From NCBI GenBank assembly GCA_011390275.1, contig JAABST010000006.1, forward strand, positions 82,469-146,468: a stretch of 64,000 nucleotides of DNA, given 5' to 3'. The position numbers and the translations under genes were made by a program. Shown here piece by piece: positions 1 to 9,550 of the stretch (position 1 is its first letter; the number at the start of each line of letters is the position of its first letter). This stretch comes from Geitlerinema sp. S16 (GTDB lineage Bacteria; Cyanobacteriota; Cyanobacteriia; Cyanobacteriales; Geitlerinemataceae). The notes under the pieces were generated by a model. It saw nothing but the letters and a program-made list of their open reading frames with translations, was not told the origin of the DNA and searched no databases.

Positions 1-812
1 CCTTCCCACTTTTTCTTGGCTTTATCGAACAGCTCTTGGATTTTCGTTTTCAGCGCCGCTTCAGTTTGTCCCGTATTACGAAATTCTAGAGAACGAGTTG
101 ATCGCCGCTTGCCCTGTCCGGAATACCACTCATCATAAAGTTTGGTAAAAATTAGCTTGAATAATTCCTCAAACACATCTACCCCAGCATTCGCCAACAC
201 CTCATCTTCCATCTCCTCAATCAACGTCTTGAGCGATTTATTCTCTTTTACTAACTTATCATTAGCAATCAAGTCTTCAAGAGTAAATTTAATTTGAAGA
301 ATATCCGCCAGGGTTTGATTTGCATTCGGCAAACCCGGAATGTCTTCAAAATAATTCGGGTCTTTGCGCTGGTAATAGGAAATCTGATCCCCATTTGTCC
401 AAACCGCGATCGGCGCACCCGTCGCATTACAATACGAGCGAAGCTGATCTTTCCCGTCCTTCAACTTCGGCTTTTTGACCTCTACGAGCATATAGACCGT
501 ATTGAGACGGTCTTTGTCCATCACGACAATGTCTGCCCGTTTCACCTCCCGCCCAAAGTTCACCCCATACTCTACCTGGATACGACTCAGCGAATACCCC
601 AATCGCTCAGTTAAAACCAATAAATAAAGTTGCCGAACCACCTCCTCCGGTGTGAGCTTAATCGACTTCTGACGAATCAGACAAGTTACATAAGGAACAA
701 CCCCTTTCTTCGTTTCTTTGACTATAATTTTTTGTTCTAATTGATCGATCTCCGCCGCTTCAAATTGTGACAGCTTGTAATTTGAATCCTTGAGAATATT
801 CGATAGTTTCAT
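1..812 (-). CDS. Restriction-type protein with HsdR N-terminal nuclease-like domain (partial, C-terminus outside window)
   Basis: The frame is open from an ATG at 812 leftwards to the window edge, giving about 270 residues. Translation starts MKLSNILKDSNYK. It holds a PD-(D/E)xK-like core: GREVKRADIVVMDKD, then MLVEVKKPKLKDGKDQLRSY about 20 residues later, then GAPIAVWTNGD. This is the HsdR_N / type I restriction R-subunit N-terminal pattern. In known families it is often followed by an N-6 methylase, giving a single-chain restriction-modification enzyme, or by a helicase. That part lies outside the window, so the full activity is not known. A Lys/Glu-rich helical stretch (IEEMEDEVLANAG) follows the nuclease domain. 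No partner gene lies upstream; a toxin-antitoxin pair is the next neighbour, in the opposite orientation. Confidence 0.75.
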   Translation of the reverse strand, partial: MKLSNILKDSNYKLSQFEAAEIDQLEQKIIVKETKKGVVPYVTCLIRQKSIKLTPEEVVRQLYLLVLTERLGYSLSRIQVEYGVNFGREVKRADIVVMDKDRLNTVYMLVEVKKPKLKDGKDQLRSYCNATGAPIAVWTNGDQISYYQRKDPNYFEDIPGLPNANQTLADILQIKFTLEDLIANDKLVKENKSLKTLIEEMEDEVLANAGVDVFEELFKLIFTKLYDEWYSGQGKRRSTRSLEFRNTGQTEAALKTKIQELFDKAKKKWE

Positions 813-1102
813 TCGTTAAAGTTGAGAAGTAAAAAAGTTTTAAAGTTTTGACGTATGGAATTATTTTTGCATCAAGCACATAATACGGTAAAGCCGTGGA
901 TATGGGTTATATCAAATCCGAGATAGCTACTCCCAACCACTCAAAACATCAAAGAGCACTGAGCAACGTCGTTCGCGCAGCGTTGGCAAGGCCAATATCG
1001 AAACAACCCAACTCACAGCACAGCACCCGAACCAACAGAGCAACATTCCATCCCCCGCAATTCCCCCACCAAATTTATCGATCGCGAGACGACAATCCTG
1101 CC

Positions 1103-1363
1103 ATGACCCAAACCACCAATATCCCCCAACGCGCCGCCACCCTCCTCGCACAACTTCCCCTCAACGAACAGCAAAACATTCTCGCAATTGTCGAAACGAC
1201 CCTAACCCGCTACCAAATAACTCAACCGCGAGAGCTAGAAAAACCGAAACCAACGATGGCCGAACTACTCGACGAACTCGACCAAATCCAGAAAGACAAT
1301 CCCATCGAGCCAGAACCTACCGTCCGAATCGATCGACCCAACCCACTCTTTGACGAAGATTGA
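1103..1363 (+). CDS. Putative antitoxin of a VapBC-like pair
   Basis: This 86-residue acidic protein (MTQTTNIPQRAATLLAQLP...) is chosen from the ATG at 1103. The frame is open back to 896, but that part reads as a non-coding tail. The N-terminal half is predicted helical and hydrophobic (LLAQLPLNEQQNILAIVETTL). The C-terminal half is Glu/Pro/Asp-rich and probably disordered, as expected for an antitoxin tail that wraps the toxin. I do not recognise a named DNA-binding fold. The assignment rests on position: the stop codon overlaps the start of a PIN-domain gene by one base (TGATG), the usual translational coupling of antitoxin and toxin. Confidence 0.65.
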   Translation: MTQTTNIPQRAATLLAQLPLNEQQNILAIVETTLTRYQITQPRELEKPKPTMAELLDELDQIQKDNPIEPEPTVRIDRPNPLFDED

Positions 1364-1770
1364 TGGAATTTTTAGCCGATACCAACATCATCAGCGAACT
1401 GTATCGACCCAGACCCAACCGAGACGTGCGAGCCTGGGTAAACTCGCAACCCCTCATCGGCATTAGCGTGATCACAGTCGAAGAGCTGACGTACGGATTT
1501 GACTACAAAAACGCAACCATACAACTGGCTTGGTTTCAAAAATTCCTAGACAGCCGTTGCCAACTTTTAACCGTCACGCCTCAAATCGCCGAACAGTGCG
1601 GCATCATGCGATCGCGCTTCCGACAACAAGGCATCACCCGCAGCCAGTCCGACATGCTCATCGCCGCCACCGCCGCGCACCATAACCTCAGCGTCGCCAC
1701 CCGCAACATCAAAGACTTTCGAGGCTGCGGCTTACGACTATTTGACCCATTCCAAAACGAATATGTTTAA
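1363..1770 (+). CDS. vapC: PIN-domain ribonuclease toxin, VapC family
   Basis: This 135-residue protein starts MEFLADTNIISELYRP. The acidic residues expected of a PIN active site are visible: Asp6 in LADTN, the Glu pair in TVEELTYG near residue 40, Asp in SQSDMLIAATA near residue 98, and Asp in ATRNIKDF near residue 117. VapC proteins are Mg2+-dependent RNases, many of which cut tRNA or rRNA, and are held inactive by the partner antitoxin. Length and order match FitB/VapC-type toxins. The ATG at 1363 overlaps the antitoxin stop; an in-frame TTG at 1360 is a weaker alternative. The two genes form an isolated bicistron. The RNA target cannot be inferred. Confidence 0.88.
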   Translation: MEFLADTNIISELYRPRPNRDVRAWVNSQPLIGISVITVEELTYGFDYKNATIQLAWFQKFLDSRCQLLTVTPQIAEQCGIMRSRFRQQGITRSQSDMLIAATAAHHNLSVATRNIKDFRGCGLRLFDPFQNEYV

Positions 1771-1814
1771 CCAAACATCGTAGGGAATATCCGCGATCGC
1801 CAGCCCCTCGCCCC

Positions 1815-3635
1815 CTAACGCGCCGGTTTCGGAACCTCGATCGGCGTCGCACCATCCAGCCCAAACGCCGTATGCACCGCCTGTAACGCCTCGATCGCCC
1901 GATCCGCCCGAATCGCACAACTCGTTTTAATTTCCGACGTTGAAATCGAGAGAATATTAATCCCGCGATCGGCCAACGCCGTAAACATCGCCGCCGCAAC
2001 CCCCGACTCGTTCGCCATCCCCGCCCCGACGATACTCACCTTGGCGATATCCCGCTCGATCGTCACCGACTCATAGCCCACCGTCGCCGCCAACTCCGTC
2101 AGCAGCGCCACCGCAGTATCCGCATCCTCCGAATTCACGGTGAACGACAGATCGCGCGTCGGGAAGTTATTCACCATGCGGCAACGCTCGGACTGAACGA
2201 TCGTATAAACGCTGATGTTGCGATCGGCCAGAGCTGCGAAAATTTGCGCAGCCATGCCCGCCTTGTCGGGAATGTGCAACACGCCGATTTGTGCTTGACC
2301 GCGATCGAGCGCCACACCGCGCACACTCGGCGCTGTGCTTGAAACAACATCACGATTCGGGGAATATTCAACCTGGAAAAACTGACACAACGCCGCCACC
2401 GCCCGATCGCCATCCACACGATCGATCGTGCAGCTCACTTTGACCTCTGAGGTCGAAATTGTCTGAATACTAATCCCCGCCGCCGCAAGGGTGGCGAACA
2501 TTTGCGCCGCCACACCGGGACGACCAATCATGCCCGCACCGACGATGCTAATTTTGGCAATATCGCGGCTCACCGTCACTTCCACATCGCGATCGCAGAC
2601 CTCGCCGCTTTCGGATTCGCACAGCAGCGGCACGATTTCGCGGGCGATCGCCTCAGCGCGTTCGGCGTCAGCATCGGCCACGGTGAAGGCGATATCGTTG
2701 GTGTTGCCCTCGTGGATCGACTGGACGATTAAGTCCACATCGAGCTGACGGCGACCCAGCTCGCTAAAGAGTTTGGCGGCGATACCGGGACGATCGGGGA
2801 CGCGCACAAAGGAGATTTTCGCCTCGGTGGGGTTGAGTTCCACCGCATCGACCGGATGCACCAATTCAAGACCAGCCAAGGCGCGATCGAGGGGAGCCGG
2901 AGCCGTGATCCGCGTACCGGGTTCATTCGTCCAGCTCGATCGCACCACCAGTGGCACACCATAATTCCGCGCAATCTCCACCGCCCGTGGATGCAACACC
3001 GTCGCCCCCAGGCTCGCGAGTTCGAGCATTTCATCGCAGGTCACTTCGTCCATGAGCTGCGCGTGGGGAACCAGGCGCGGATCGGTGGTGAGAATGCCGG
3101 GAACATCGGTGTAGATTTCGCAGCGATCGGCGTGGAGTGCCGCCGCCAATGCCACCGCCGACGTATCCGAACCACCGCGCCCCAGGGTCGTGATCTCGAA
3201 TTCATCACCGGAGGCCATGCCCTGAAAGCCCGCAACGACGACGACTTTACCGGCGTCGAGCTGGCGCTGGATGCGATCGGTCGAAATTTTCAAAATCCGC
3301 GCCCGCGAGTGTTCCGCCTCGGTGACGATGCCCACCTGTGCGCCGGTCATCGAGATCGCCGGTTGTCCCAGTTCTTGCAGCGCCATACTGAGCAGCGCGA
3401 TCGAGACCTGTTCCCCGGTCGAAAGCAACATGTCCATCTCGCGCCGCGAAGGGTTGCTCGATATTTCGTTCGCCAATGCCACCAGCGTATCGGTGCTTTT
3501 GCCCATCGCGGACACGACCACCACCACGGGCGCGTCCTTCGCGGTTTGCGCCACACGTTGCGCCACGGCCTGGAGGCGCTCGACGGAGCCGACGGAGGTT
3601 CCGCCAAATTTTTGGACGATCGGTGCTGTTGCCAT
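1815..3635 (-). CDS. lysC: Aspartate kinase with four ACT domains
   Basis: This 606-residue protein phosphorylates L-aspartate, the first step to lysine, threonine, methionine and diaminopimelate. The N-terminal amino-acid-kinase domain has the signature VQKFGGTSVGS at residues 7-17, GFQGM and GRGGSDTSAVALAAAL (residues about 152-167), and YTDVPGILTTDPR. The C-terminal half carries two tandem ACT pairs: DRPGIAAKLFSEL, MIGRPGVAAQMFATL, DKAGMAAQIFAAL and MANESGVAAAMFTAL. The double-pair layout is typical of cyanobacterial LysC and longer than the two-ACT bacterial form; ACT domains bind Lys/Thr for feedback inhibition. The ATG at 3635 is well placed. It is convergent with vapC and stands alone. 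Confidence 0.96.
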   Translation of the reverse strand: MATAPIVQKFGGTSVGSVERLQAVAQRVAQTAKDAPVVVVVSAMGKSTDTLVALANEISSNPSRREMDMLLSTGEQVSIALLSMALQELGQPAISMTGAQVGIVTEAEHSRARILKISTDRIQRQLDAGKVVVVAGFQGMASGDEFEITTLGRGGSDTSAVALAAALHADRCEIYTDVPGILTTDPRLVPHAQLMDEVTCDEMLELASLGATVLHPRAVEIARNYGVPLVVRSSWTNEPGTRITAPAPLDRALAGLELVHPVDAVELNPTEAKISFVRVPDRPGIAAKLFSELGRRQLDVDLIVQSIHEGNTNDIAFTVADADAERAEAIAREIVPLLCESESGEVCDRDVEVTVSRDIAKISIVGAGMIGRPGVAAQMFATLAAAGISIQTISTSEVKVSCTIDRVDGDRAVAALCQFFQVEYSPNRDVVSSTAPSVRGVALDRGQAQIGVLHIPDKAGMAAQIFAALADRNISVYTIVQSERCRMVNNFPTRDLSFTVNSEDADTAVALLTELAATVGYESVTIERDIAKVSIVGAGMANESGVAAAMFTALADRGINILSISTSEIKTSCAIRADRAIEALQAVHTAFGLDGATPIEVPKPAR

Positions 3636-3758
3636 GGGTTAAACGTTCGCTAGACGCAGGGTGATGAGTCGGCGATCGCGCGAGGTGCTAGGCGATCGCT
3701 GGTCTGGTATTTTCGCATGTCAGCGCGGTTAACGGATGCTTGTTTGGTTCGACGACCA

Positions 3759-3848
3759 GTAGGGCACTGCCCACCACGATCAATTTACGGGCAAGAGGTC
3801 GGTAATCTATGGGGAAATTCAGTGATGCTGGGTAATACCCACCCTACG
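3759..3848. repeat. 90-bp palindrome-ended repeat, copy 1
   Basis: This element begins GTAGGGCACTGCCCACCA and ends ACCCACCCTACG, so its ends are imperfect inverted repeats. A second copy of the same length lies at 4864-4953; the first 45 bases of the two copies differ at one position. No ORF is present. It resembles the GTAGGGTGGGC-type small repeats common in cyanobacterial intergenic DNA. It sits in the gap between lysC (divergent start) and the nuclease-like gene. Confidence 0.85.
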
Positions 3849-3913
3849 AAGAAATGTAATTAAAATTCTGATATTGACGAAATTTTGTATAAACGCGAGG
3901 CGATGAAAAGGCG

Positions 3914-4867
3914 ATGACGGATTGGGTGTTGGGTTTATTGGTGGGATTAATCCTTGGGGGGATCGTGGGGGTCGTCGTTGTACGAGCGAGGCATCGACAC
4001 CGCGATCAGCAACATGATCGGCAACGCGAACAGCATTGGCATCAACAGTATGAAGCGCGGATCGAGACGATCGAAAGCTATTGGCAGCAACGTCTGGATC
4101 AGGAACGTGAGCAAAATCAAGCCTATACCACGAAATTCGAGGCGTTACAGACAGAACGGACGGAACTATTGACCTCACATCAGCACCGGCTGCATGAACT
4201 CGAACAGCAGCATCAAAACACCTTAAATCAGCAAAACGAAGCGCATCACCAAGCGATCGCCAATCTGACCGAACACAATAAACAAGCCAAGAAAGCCAGC
4301 CTGAATACCAGCCGCCTCGTGATTAAGGGCAAAGTTGCCGAACAGCTTGCCCCGTTTTTGCCTGGTTTTCATTACCTGCCCTCCGATGCGCGTTTTCTTG
4401 GCGATCCGATCGATTATGTGGTGTTCGATGGCTATAGCGAATTTAAAGATGGTCAAACCACGGCTGAAGATTTAGAAATTGTGTTCCTTGAGGTCAAAAC
4501 CGGCCAAGCGAAGCTCACCCCGCATCAACGGGCACTTTCACGGGCGATCGCCGCTGGCCGCGTTCGGTTCGAGACAGTTCGCATTCAGACCCCAAATCCA
4601 GAGATGCAAGAGAATCCACCGGTTCAAGAATTGCGCTCGCCAGTTATAGGCGATGTGCCGAAGGGTGAGACGGTCAGCGAGATCGAACCCAGTATGAAAG
4701 ACGATCGTCATGCCTATATACGCGCCTATCAGCCGTGGCTTGACGAGGAGGATGAATTATTGAAGCTGCGGTATTCCCAAGGGGTTGCGGTACGGGCGAT
4801 CGCGGCGGAACTTCAGCGTGAACCGGGCGCGATTCGTTCCCGCTTACGAAAGCTGGGACAGACGTAG
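3914..4867 (+). CDS. Membrane-anchored coiled-coil protein with Holliday-junction-resolvase-related endonuclease domain
   Basis: This 317-residue protein has four parts. Residues 3-24 form one N-terminal membrane helix (WVLGLLVGLILGGIVGVVVV). Residues about 30-135 are a Gln/Glu/His-rich coiled coil. Residues about 138-225 look like the Endonuc_Holl family, described as distantly related to archaeal Holliday junction resolvases: KGKVAEQLAPFLPGF, DPIDYVVFDGY and IVFLEVKTGQAKLTPHQ, giving a D...ExK core. The C-terminal 50 residues (WLDEEDELLKLRYSQG...REPGAIRSRLRKLG) resemble a Myb/SANT-like helix bundle seen at the C-termini of other cyanobacterial proteins. The substrate is unknown. Its TAG stop (4865-4867) lies inside the downstream 90-bp repeat. 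Confidence 0.78.
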   Translation: MTDWVLGLLVGLILGGIVGVVVVRARHRHRDQQHDRQREQHWHQQYEARIETIESYWQQRLDQEREQNQAYTTKFEALQTERTELLTSHQHRLHELEQQHQNTLNQQNEAHHQAIANLTEHNKQAKKASLNTSRLVIKGKVAEQLAPFLPGFHYLPSDARFLGDPIDYVVFDGYSEFKDGQTTAEDLEIVFLEVKTGQAKLTPHQRALSRAIAAGRVRFETVRIQTPNPEMQENPPVQELRSPVIGDVPKGETVSEIEPSMKDDRHAYIRAYQPWLDEEDELLKLRYSQGVAVRAIAAELQREPGAIRSRLRKLGQT

Positions 4868-4953
4868 GGCACTGGCCACCACGATCAATTTACGGGCAAG
4901 AGGTCGGCACTTTGTGGGTGAATTTCGTAATGGTGGGCGATGCCCACCCTACG
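4864..4953. repeat. 90-bp palindrome-ended repeat, copy 2
   Basis: This is the second copy of the element at 3759-3848 in direct orientation, with the same length and ends (GTAGGGCACTGGCCACCA ... GCCCACCCTACG). The bases TAG at 4865-4867 are the stop codon of the upstream gene. The element ends two bases before the stop codon of the convergent copper ATPase (4955-4957). Its self-complementary ends could fold as a bidirectional transcription stop. That role is inferred. Confidence 0.85.
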
Positions 4954-4954
4954 A

Positions 4955-7387
4955 CTACCGCCGTCCCAACGCCCCGCGCAACAGCAGCGAATTCGTCACC
5001 ACGCTAATCGAACTCAACGCCATCGCCACCGCCGCAAACGCCGGATTGAGAATAATTCCAAAATTCGGCAACAGTAACCCCGCCGCGATCGGAATGCCAA
5101 TCACGTTGTAACCAAACGCCCAGCCGATATTTTGACGAATCTTGTTAAACGTTGCGCGGCTGAGACGAATCGCCGCCACGATATCCGTCAGGTCGCTACG
5201 CATCAAGACGATCTGCGCCGTCTCGATCGCCACGTCCGTCCCGCCATGCAGCGAAATCCCCACATCCGCTTGCGCTAGCGCCGGAGCGTCATTAATCCCG
5301 TCGCCGACCATCGCGACCCGTTGCCGAGAAGGTTGCTCCGACTGTTGCAGCCGCGCGATCGCCTGGGATTTTTCCGTCGGTCGCACATCGGCGATCACGT
5401 TTTCCGGCGCAAGGCCAATTTGTTTGGCGATCGCGTCCGCCGCTGCCCGCCGATCGCCCGTGAGCATCATCACGCGGAGTCCGAGTTTTTGTAGAGCACG
5501 GATTGCGCTAGCGGTTTCTGGGCGTAACTCATCGGCGATCGCGATCGTGGCGATCGCTTGGCCGTCCGCCGCAAGAAAAATCACAGTTTTTCCAGCTTGA
5601 GCAAAAGTCTCGGCGTGATTGGTTAGCTCGTCTGGAATTGCAACCTGGCAGGTTTCCAGCCAGGGACGATTACCGACAACGATCGTGCGATTCTCGACCA
5701 GCGCCGTCACTCCGGCTCCGGCTTCGGTTTTGCAGTCCGTCGCCGGGAGCAGCGCGATCGACTTCGCCTTGGCCGCATTGACCAGAGCCGTGGCGAGGGG
5801 GTGACTTGTGCCTTGTTCGATCGAAGCGGCAAGCTGGATCGCTTCGGTTTCGCTGACGGTGGCGATCGTGGCGCAATCGGTAACCGTCGGGCGTCCGACC
5901 GTGAGCGTCCCGGTTTTGTCAAAAACGATCGTCTGTAATTGATGCACCCGCTCCAGGGCATCGCCACCACGAATCAGCAAACCGCGCGAAGCTCCGAGAC
6001 CCGTCCCGACCAAGATCGCCGTCGGTGTCGCCAACCCCAAGGCGCAGGGACAGGCAATCACCAACACATCGATCATCAACTTAATCGCCAGCAACAGCGG
6101 CGATCCGTGGTGCGGCATGGCGCGATGGGCGTGACCCAACATCGGCCATTCTTGGGCGTGGAGAATGCTATCGCCAAACAGCGGCACACCGGCCAAACTC
6201 CAAAACAGCAGCGTTACGATCGCCAGCGCCATAATCCCGTAGGCGAAATAGCCCGCGACGGTGTCGGCGAAGAGCTGCACCGGCGCTTTGCGGGTTTGGG
6301 CATCGCGGACGAGTTCGACGATTTGTGCCAGGGTGGTGTCCTTGCCGGTGCGTTGGGCGCGAACCACGATCGCGCCGGATTGGTTGAGCGTGCCGGTGGT
6401 AACGTGATCGCCGTGATGTTTTTCGATCGGCAACGGTTCACCCGTCAGCATCGATTCATCGATCGCCGTCGTCCCAGCCATCACAACCCCATCCACCGGC
6501 AATTTTTCACCGGGCAACACGCGCAAAAAATCACCGACACGCACCTGATTCGACGGCAGATCCACCACGCTACGATCGTCGAGCTGATCGAGATCGTTGC
6601 CCTTCGTCACCAAATGCACCGTACGCGGCTGCAATCCCACCAGCGCCCGCAATGAGGACGCCGCCCGATCGCGAGCGTGCCGCTCCAGCGATCGCCCCAG
6701 CAAAATAAAGCCTAGCAGCATCACCGGCTCTTCAAAAAAGCAGTCCCAGCCTAGGCTTGGCACGTGCATCGCGACACTGCTCGCCACGTAGGCCGTCGTG
6801 ACCCCCAGGCCGATCAGCGTGTTCATGTTCGGCACACCGTGGGTCAGGCCGCGCCACCCATCGACCAAAATCGGACGTCCGGGAAACAGTAGCGACAGCG
6901 TCGCTAAACCGTAATGAAACCAAATATTGCTAAAGAGCGGAATCGACGGCAAGCCAAGCATTTCCGAATGGCCGATCGTCGAAAGTATGATCAAGACGAT
7001 CGCCGTGACGAGCTGCCGCCGTCGATCGTGAGCAGCCTGGTGTTGTCGCTCTTCGGTCGCTTCGATCTCCTCGATCGACAATGCCTCGGTCGTCCGAATC
7101 TGGCTCGGGAAACCGGCATCGGTCAACCGTTGCGCCAAACTCTGCGGATCGAGGCTACCCGATCGATAATGTACAGCGGCCATTTCCGTCGCCAGGTTCA
7201 CCGACGCCGACACCACCCCCGTCACCTCAAGCTGACGCTCCACCGCTTTGATACAGCCCGCGCACTTCATGCCCCCCACATCCAGGGCGATCGTTTCGAT
7301 CGCGGCCTGATCTCCAGAATTCATTTCAGAATTCGAGCCGTCATTTAAATGAGCCGTTAAGCTCGGGTCGAGATAGGAGTCAGTCAT
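4955..7387 (-). CDS. Copper-type P1B ATPase
   Basis: This 810-residue heavy-metal P-type ATPase carries every family motif. The N-terminal HMA domain has the metal site GGMKCAGC (residues about 38-45). The transmembrane CPC motif is [13 protein letters not shown]; the phosphorylation site is [14 protein letters not shown] is in [10 protein letters not shown], the HP motif in [11 protein letters not shown], and the hinge in [14 protein letters not shown] and [19 protein letters not shown] plus GMxCxxC indicates Cu(I) specificity. In cyanobacteria two such pumps, CtaA (plasma membrane) and PacS (thylakoid), deliver copper to plastocyanin and cytochrome oxidase. I cannot tell which this is, so no symbol is given. 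No copper chaperone or CopY-like gene lies beside it. Confidence 0.93.
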   Translation of the reverse strand: MTDSYLDPSLTAHLNDGSNSEMNSGDQAAIETIALDVGGMKCAGCIKAVERQLEVTGVVSASVNLATEMAAVHYRSGSLDPQSLAQRLTDAGFPSQIRTTEALSIEEIEATEERQHQAAHDRRRQLVTAIVLIILSTIGHSEMLGLPSIPLFSNIWFHYGLATLSLLFPGRPILVDGWRGLTHGVPNMNTLIGLGVTTAYVASSVAMHVPSLGWDCFFEEPVMLLGFILLGRSLERHARDRAASSLRALVGLQPRTVHLVTKGNDLDQLDDRSVVDLPSNQVRVGDFLRVLPGEKLPVDGVVMAGTTAIDESMLTGEPLPIEKHHGDHVTTGTLNQSGAIVVRAQRTGKDTTLAQIVELVRDAQTRKAPVQLFADTVAGYFAYGIMALAIVTLLFWSLAGVPLFGDSILHAQEWPMLGHAHRAMPHHGSPLLLAIKLMIDVLVIACPCALGLATPTAILVGTGLGASRGLLIRGGDALERVHQLQTIVFDKTGTLTVGRPTVTDCATIATVSETEAIQLAASIEQGTSHPLATALVNAAKAKSIALLPATDCKTEAGAGVTALVENRTIVVGNRPWLETCQVAIPDELTNHAETFAQAGKTVIFLAADGQAIATIAIADELRPETASAIRALQKLGLRVMMLTGDRRAAADAIAKQIGLAPENVIADVRPTEKSQAIARLQQSEQPSRQRVAMVGDGINDAPALAQADVGISLHGGTDVAIETAQIVLMRSDLTDIVAAIRLSRATFNKIRQNIGWAFGYNVIGIPIAAGLLLPNFGIILNPAFAAVAMALSSISVVTNSLLLRGALGRR

Positions 7388-7607
7388 AAGAAAGGCAGAG
7401 CGAAGGCGTGAGTGTGATCTTGATGGGTGATCTTGACGGGTGGATCTTGACGGGGTTTTGAAGGGGTCTTACAGACGGAGATCGCAAACCGTCATCGTAT
7501 CCATAAATCGGTATGGGTTCATTTTAGAGATTATTACGGGGGGCAAGCCGCGATCGGGCGTAAGGTTGTTGCGCTTCGTAACGTAAAGCGAGGATCTGCG
7601 AGCCGCG

Positions 7608-8417
7608 TTAACGCAGCCGATCGCCCGCCGCGATCGCCGAATTCGCCAGCGTCGCCAACGCCCCCAGCGCTTCCGCTTCCGATAATCCCTTCAGCTCCAC
7701 GCGATATCGCGCCCCGCCATATTCCCACTCCAACACCGGCGGCGCACAGGACGCACCGCACACCGACGGATTGAAATAGGCCGGTGTCCCGTCGGCCAGC
7801 TCGATCGTTTGGGCGAACGACTCATCCACCTCGTAATAATCGCCCGTGCCTCGTCGTGCCGCGATCGTGCCGATCATGCAGGCATTCCCGCGACAGTCCG
7901 GTGTATATCCCAAATCGATCGCGTAGCGGTCGGCTTCGGCGCGGGTACTGGCGTAGATCGGTTCGTCCGGTAACGGTAGGCGATCGGGGAGCAATACCGG
8001 GATTTGGGTTTGAGCGCGAAGGGTCTCAAGCGCCGGGACGAGGACATCCGGCACGCCAGACGCTTGACTCGTAAGGGATTGCGCGGAATTGGCAGGATTG
8101 CGTTGGCTGGGGGATGCCGCCATCGGCGCGGCTGCGGGCGCGGCGGGTTCGCGCGTGGGGGCGACTTTGGAGCTACGATCGCGATCTGCGTCGGGCGTGT
8201 TGCCCGTTGTGGCGTCAGAGTCGTTGACGATCGGCGCGGGCGGGGGAGGGGGCGGAGTATTGGCTACGGGGGGATTGGCCGGTGGGGTGTTGCCACAGGC
8301 CGAGAGCATGAGCAGCAATCCGAGTCCGCAGATCCGGCTCGATCGGTTCAGCCACCGGCTTTGACCTACCGTAGCAAGCCAGAGTTTCGCGGGGGCGATC
8401 GGAACATAAACACGCAT
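7608..8417 (-). CDS. Putative lipoprotein of unknown function
   Basis: This 269-residue protein starts with a long basic n-region, then a hydrophobic core ending in a lipobox: GLGLLLMLSAC, Cys at about residue 41. It is therefore probably a lipoprotein. A Pro/Ala/Thr-rich spacer (NTPPANPPVANTPPPPPP) follows to residue about 130, as in surface lipoproteins that cross a layer. The C-terminal 140 residues form a compact domain with four cysteines (TPDCRGNACMIG and PSVCGASCAPP), which could make two disulfides in the periplasm. A start nearer the hydrophobic core is possible. I do not recognise the family. It is monocistronic. Confidence 0.7.
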   Translation of the reverse strand: MRVYVPIAPAKLWLATVGQSRWLNRSSRICGLGLLLMLSACGNTPPANPPVANTPPPPPPAPIVNDSDATTGNTPDADRDRSSKVAPTREPAAPAAAPMAASPSQRNPANSAQSLTSQASGVPDVLVPALETLRAQTQIPVLLPDRLPLPDEPIYASTRAEADRYAIDLGYTPDCRGNACMIGTIAARRGTGDYYEVDESFAQTIELADGTPAYFNPSVCGASCAPPVLEWEYGGARYRVELKGLSEAEALGALATLANSAIAAGDRLR

Positions 8418-9418
8418 AGATTTCAGTGGAGAAGGGCGATCGGAAATGTAGGTGATGGCGAGAAGCAGGTCATTAATTGCGAATTGCGCCGGGATCTCAC
8501 CCTAACGTGCAACTGTAAACGGTCGCGAAAAACTGAAATCAATGGTTAACGTTTCAGTCGGCTTTGTTCTTCGTGGTTTGCTTTGTGTCGTCGTCCTGCG
8601 GGGTTAAGCCGCCAATATCGCCAGAATGTCGCTCTAGCGATCGCTGGAAACACTCGTTAATGATGATGGATTTGGCAAACATAGCGATATTTTTCATTCA
8701 GCTCGATCGATCTTGACGGCTCTCATTCAAAGCAAATGTTGAAAACCGACAATCTTAACTGTTCGACGTAAGCCCCAGCCCGCAAAGCTTAACGAATAAA
8801 GGCTCTCTCGTAAATATCAAAGTGCTAAATTCAGACGGACTTCAAAAAAAGTTTTCTTAATAAGTTTAATACTTTATACCGGAATCATTCTTTTATTCAC
8901 AAAAAGCATTTTGATATGACTTTTGGAAAAATTAATTGAATCACAGCAACTCAACTAGATTTCTTGAATATCTGCGCATCTTACTTAAAAAAAGTTTTTT
9001 GCTTGAGTTCATAAAGCAAGTTGTTTAGATTTTAAAACTACTTAAGATCTTAAGATCTTCAATGTAACGCTGGGATTTAAATATGATGAAACCTTTATGG
9101 AAATCTCAAAAAATCAAAATCAATCTTTTTTCGTCCCTCTGGTCTGATCTGCTAGCGAATAGCGTAATTTGTCTATACACACAAAGCTTTTAGGCGATCT
9201 TCTCCGCTCTCTTCCTTGACTCTGGCTTCAGGATATGAACACACGACGAGAGGATGTATTCTATTTTTTTGTATCAAAAGTGACAAGTAAATATTTCTTG
9301 ATGATCTCTGAACTGTGAAAGAAATAGCGAACTTTAATTGCATCAACAAGTATTACAAAAAGGCCAAGGCCGTGAATTGAGCTGCTAACGTGACATGAAG
9401 TCAGGATGGGAACTAACT

Positions 9419-9446
9419 AGGACGAAAACCGGTTCGGTTTAGTCCT
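9419..9446 (+). promoter_or_regulatory. Stem-loop in the leader region of the zinc-ribbon gene
   Basis: AGGAC pairs with GTCCT (9419-9423 with 9442-9446). Inside that, AAACCG pairs with CGGTTT around a GTT loop, with a small internal bulge. Short T-poor sequence follows, so it is not a classical terminator. It lies about 105 bases before the start codon at 9551 and may be part of a folded leader. Confidence 0.45.
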
Positions 9447-9494
9447 TTGCTGTAGAAATATCACGACCTATGACATTCGCTAGAATGTTGTAGT

Positions 9495-9524
9495 GTGAGA
9501 GTGATAACCAGTGACTTCTCTCAC
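9495..9524 (+). promoter_or_regulatory. Stem-loop just upstream of the ribosome binding site
   Basis: GTGAGAG (9495-9501) pairs perfectly with CTCTCAC (9518-9524) around a 16-base loop. A strong Shine-Dalgarno stretch, AAGGAAGG, follows at about 9539. The spacing would suit control of translation or RNA stability, which is inferred only. Confidence 0.4.
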
Positions 9525-9550
9525 TAAAATAAAACTCAAGGAAGGTAATC

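Larger units (their letters stand above)
8418..9550. other. Long AT-rich gap without convincing genes
   Basis: This 1.1-kb interval separates the lipoprotein start from a zinc-ribbon mini-gene. From about 8740 on it is visibly richer in A and T than its surroundings and almost free of GCGATCG motifs. It holds overlapping perfect palindromes at 9041-9059 (CTTAAGATCTTAAG and AAGATCTTAAGATCTT). Two stem-loops near its right end are listed separately. The best open frame (9083-9193, 36 codons) has no ribosome site and is not called. The stretch could hold a regulatory RNA or a long leader. Confidence 0.5.

Noticed and set aside
896..1102. Upstream extension of the antitoxin frame to 896
   Set aside because: The added 69 residues read like translated intergenic DNA, and the ATG at 1103 gives a protein of normal antitoxin size.
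2856..3653. 265-codon plus-strand frame over lysC
   Set aside because: It is antisense to the well-supported aspartate kinase and has an Arg/His-rich random composition.
9083..9193. 36-codon frame in the AT-rich gap
   Set aside because: No ribosome site, no recognisable sequence, and composition matches surrounding noncoding DNA.
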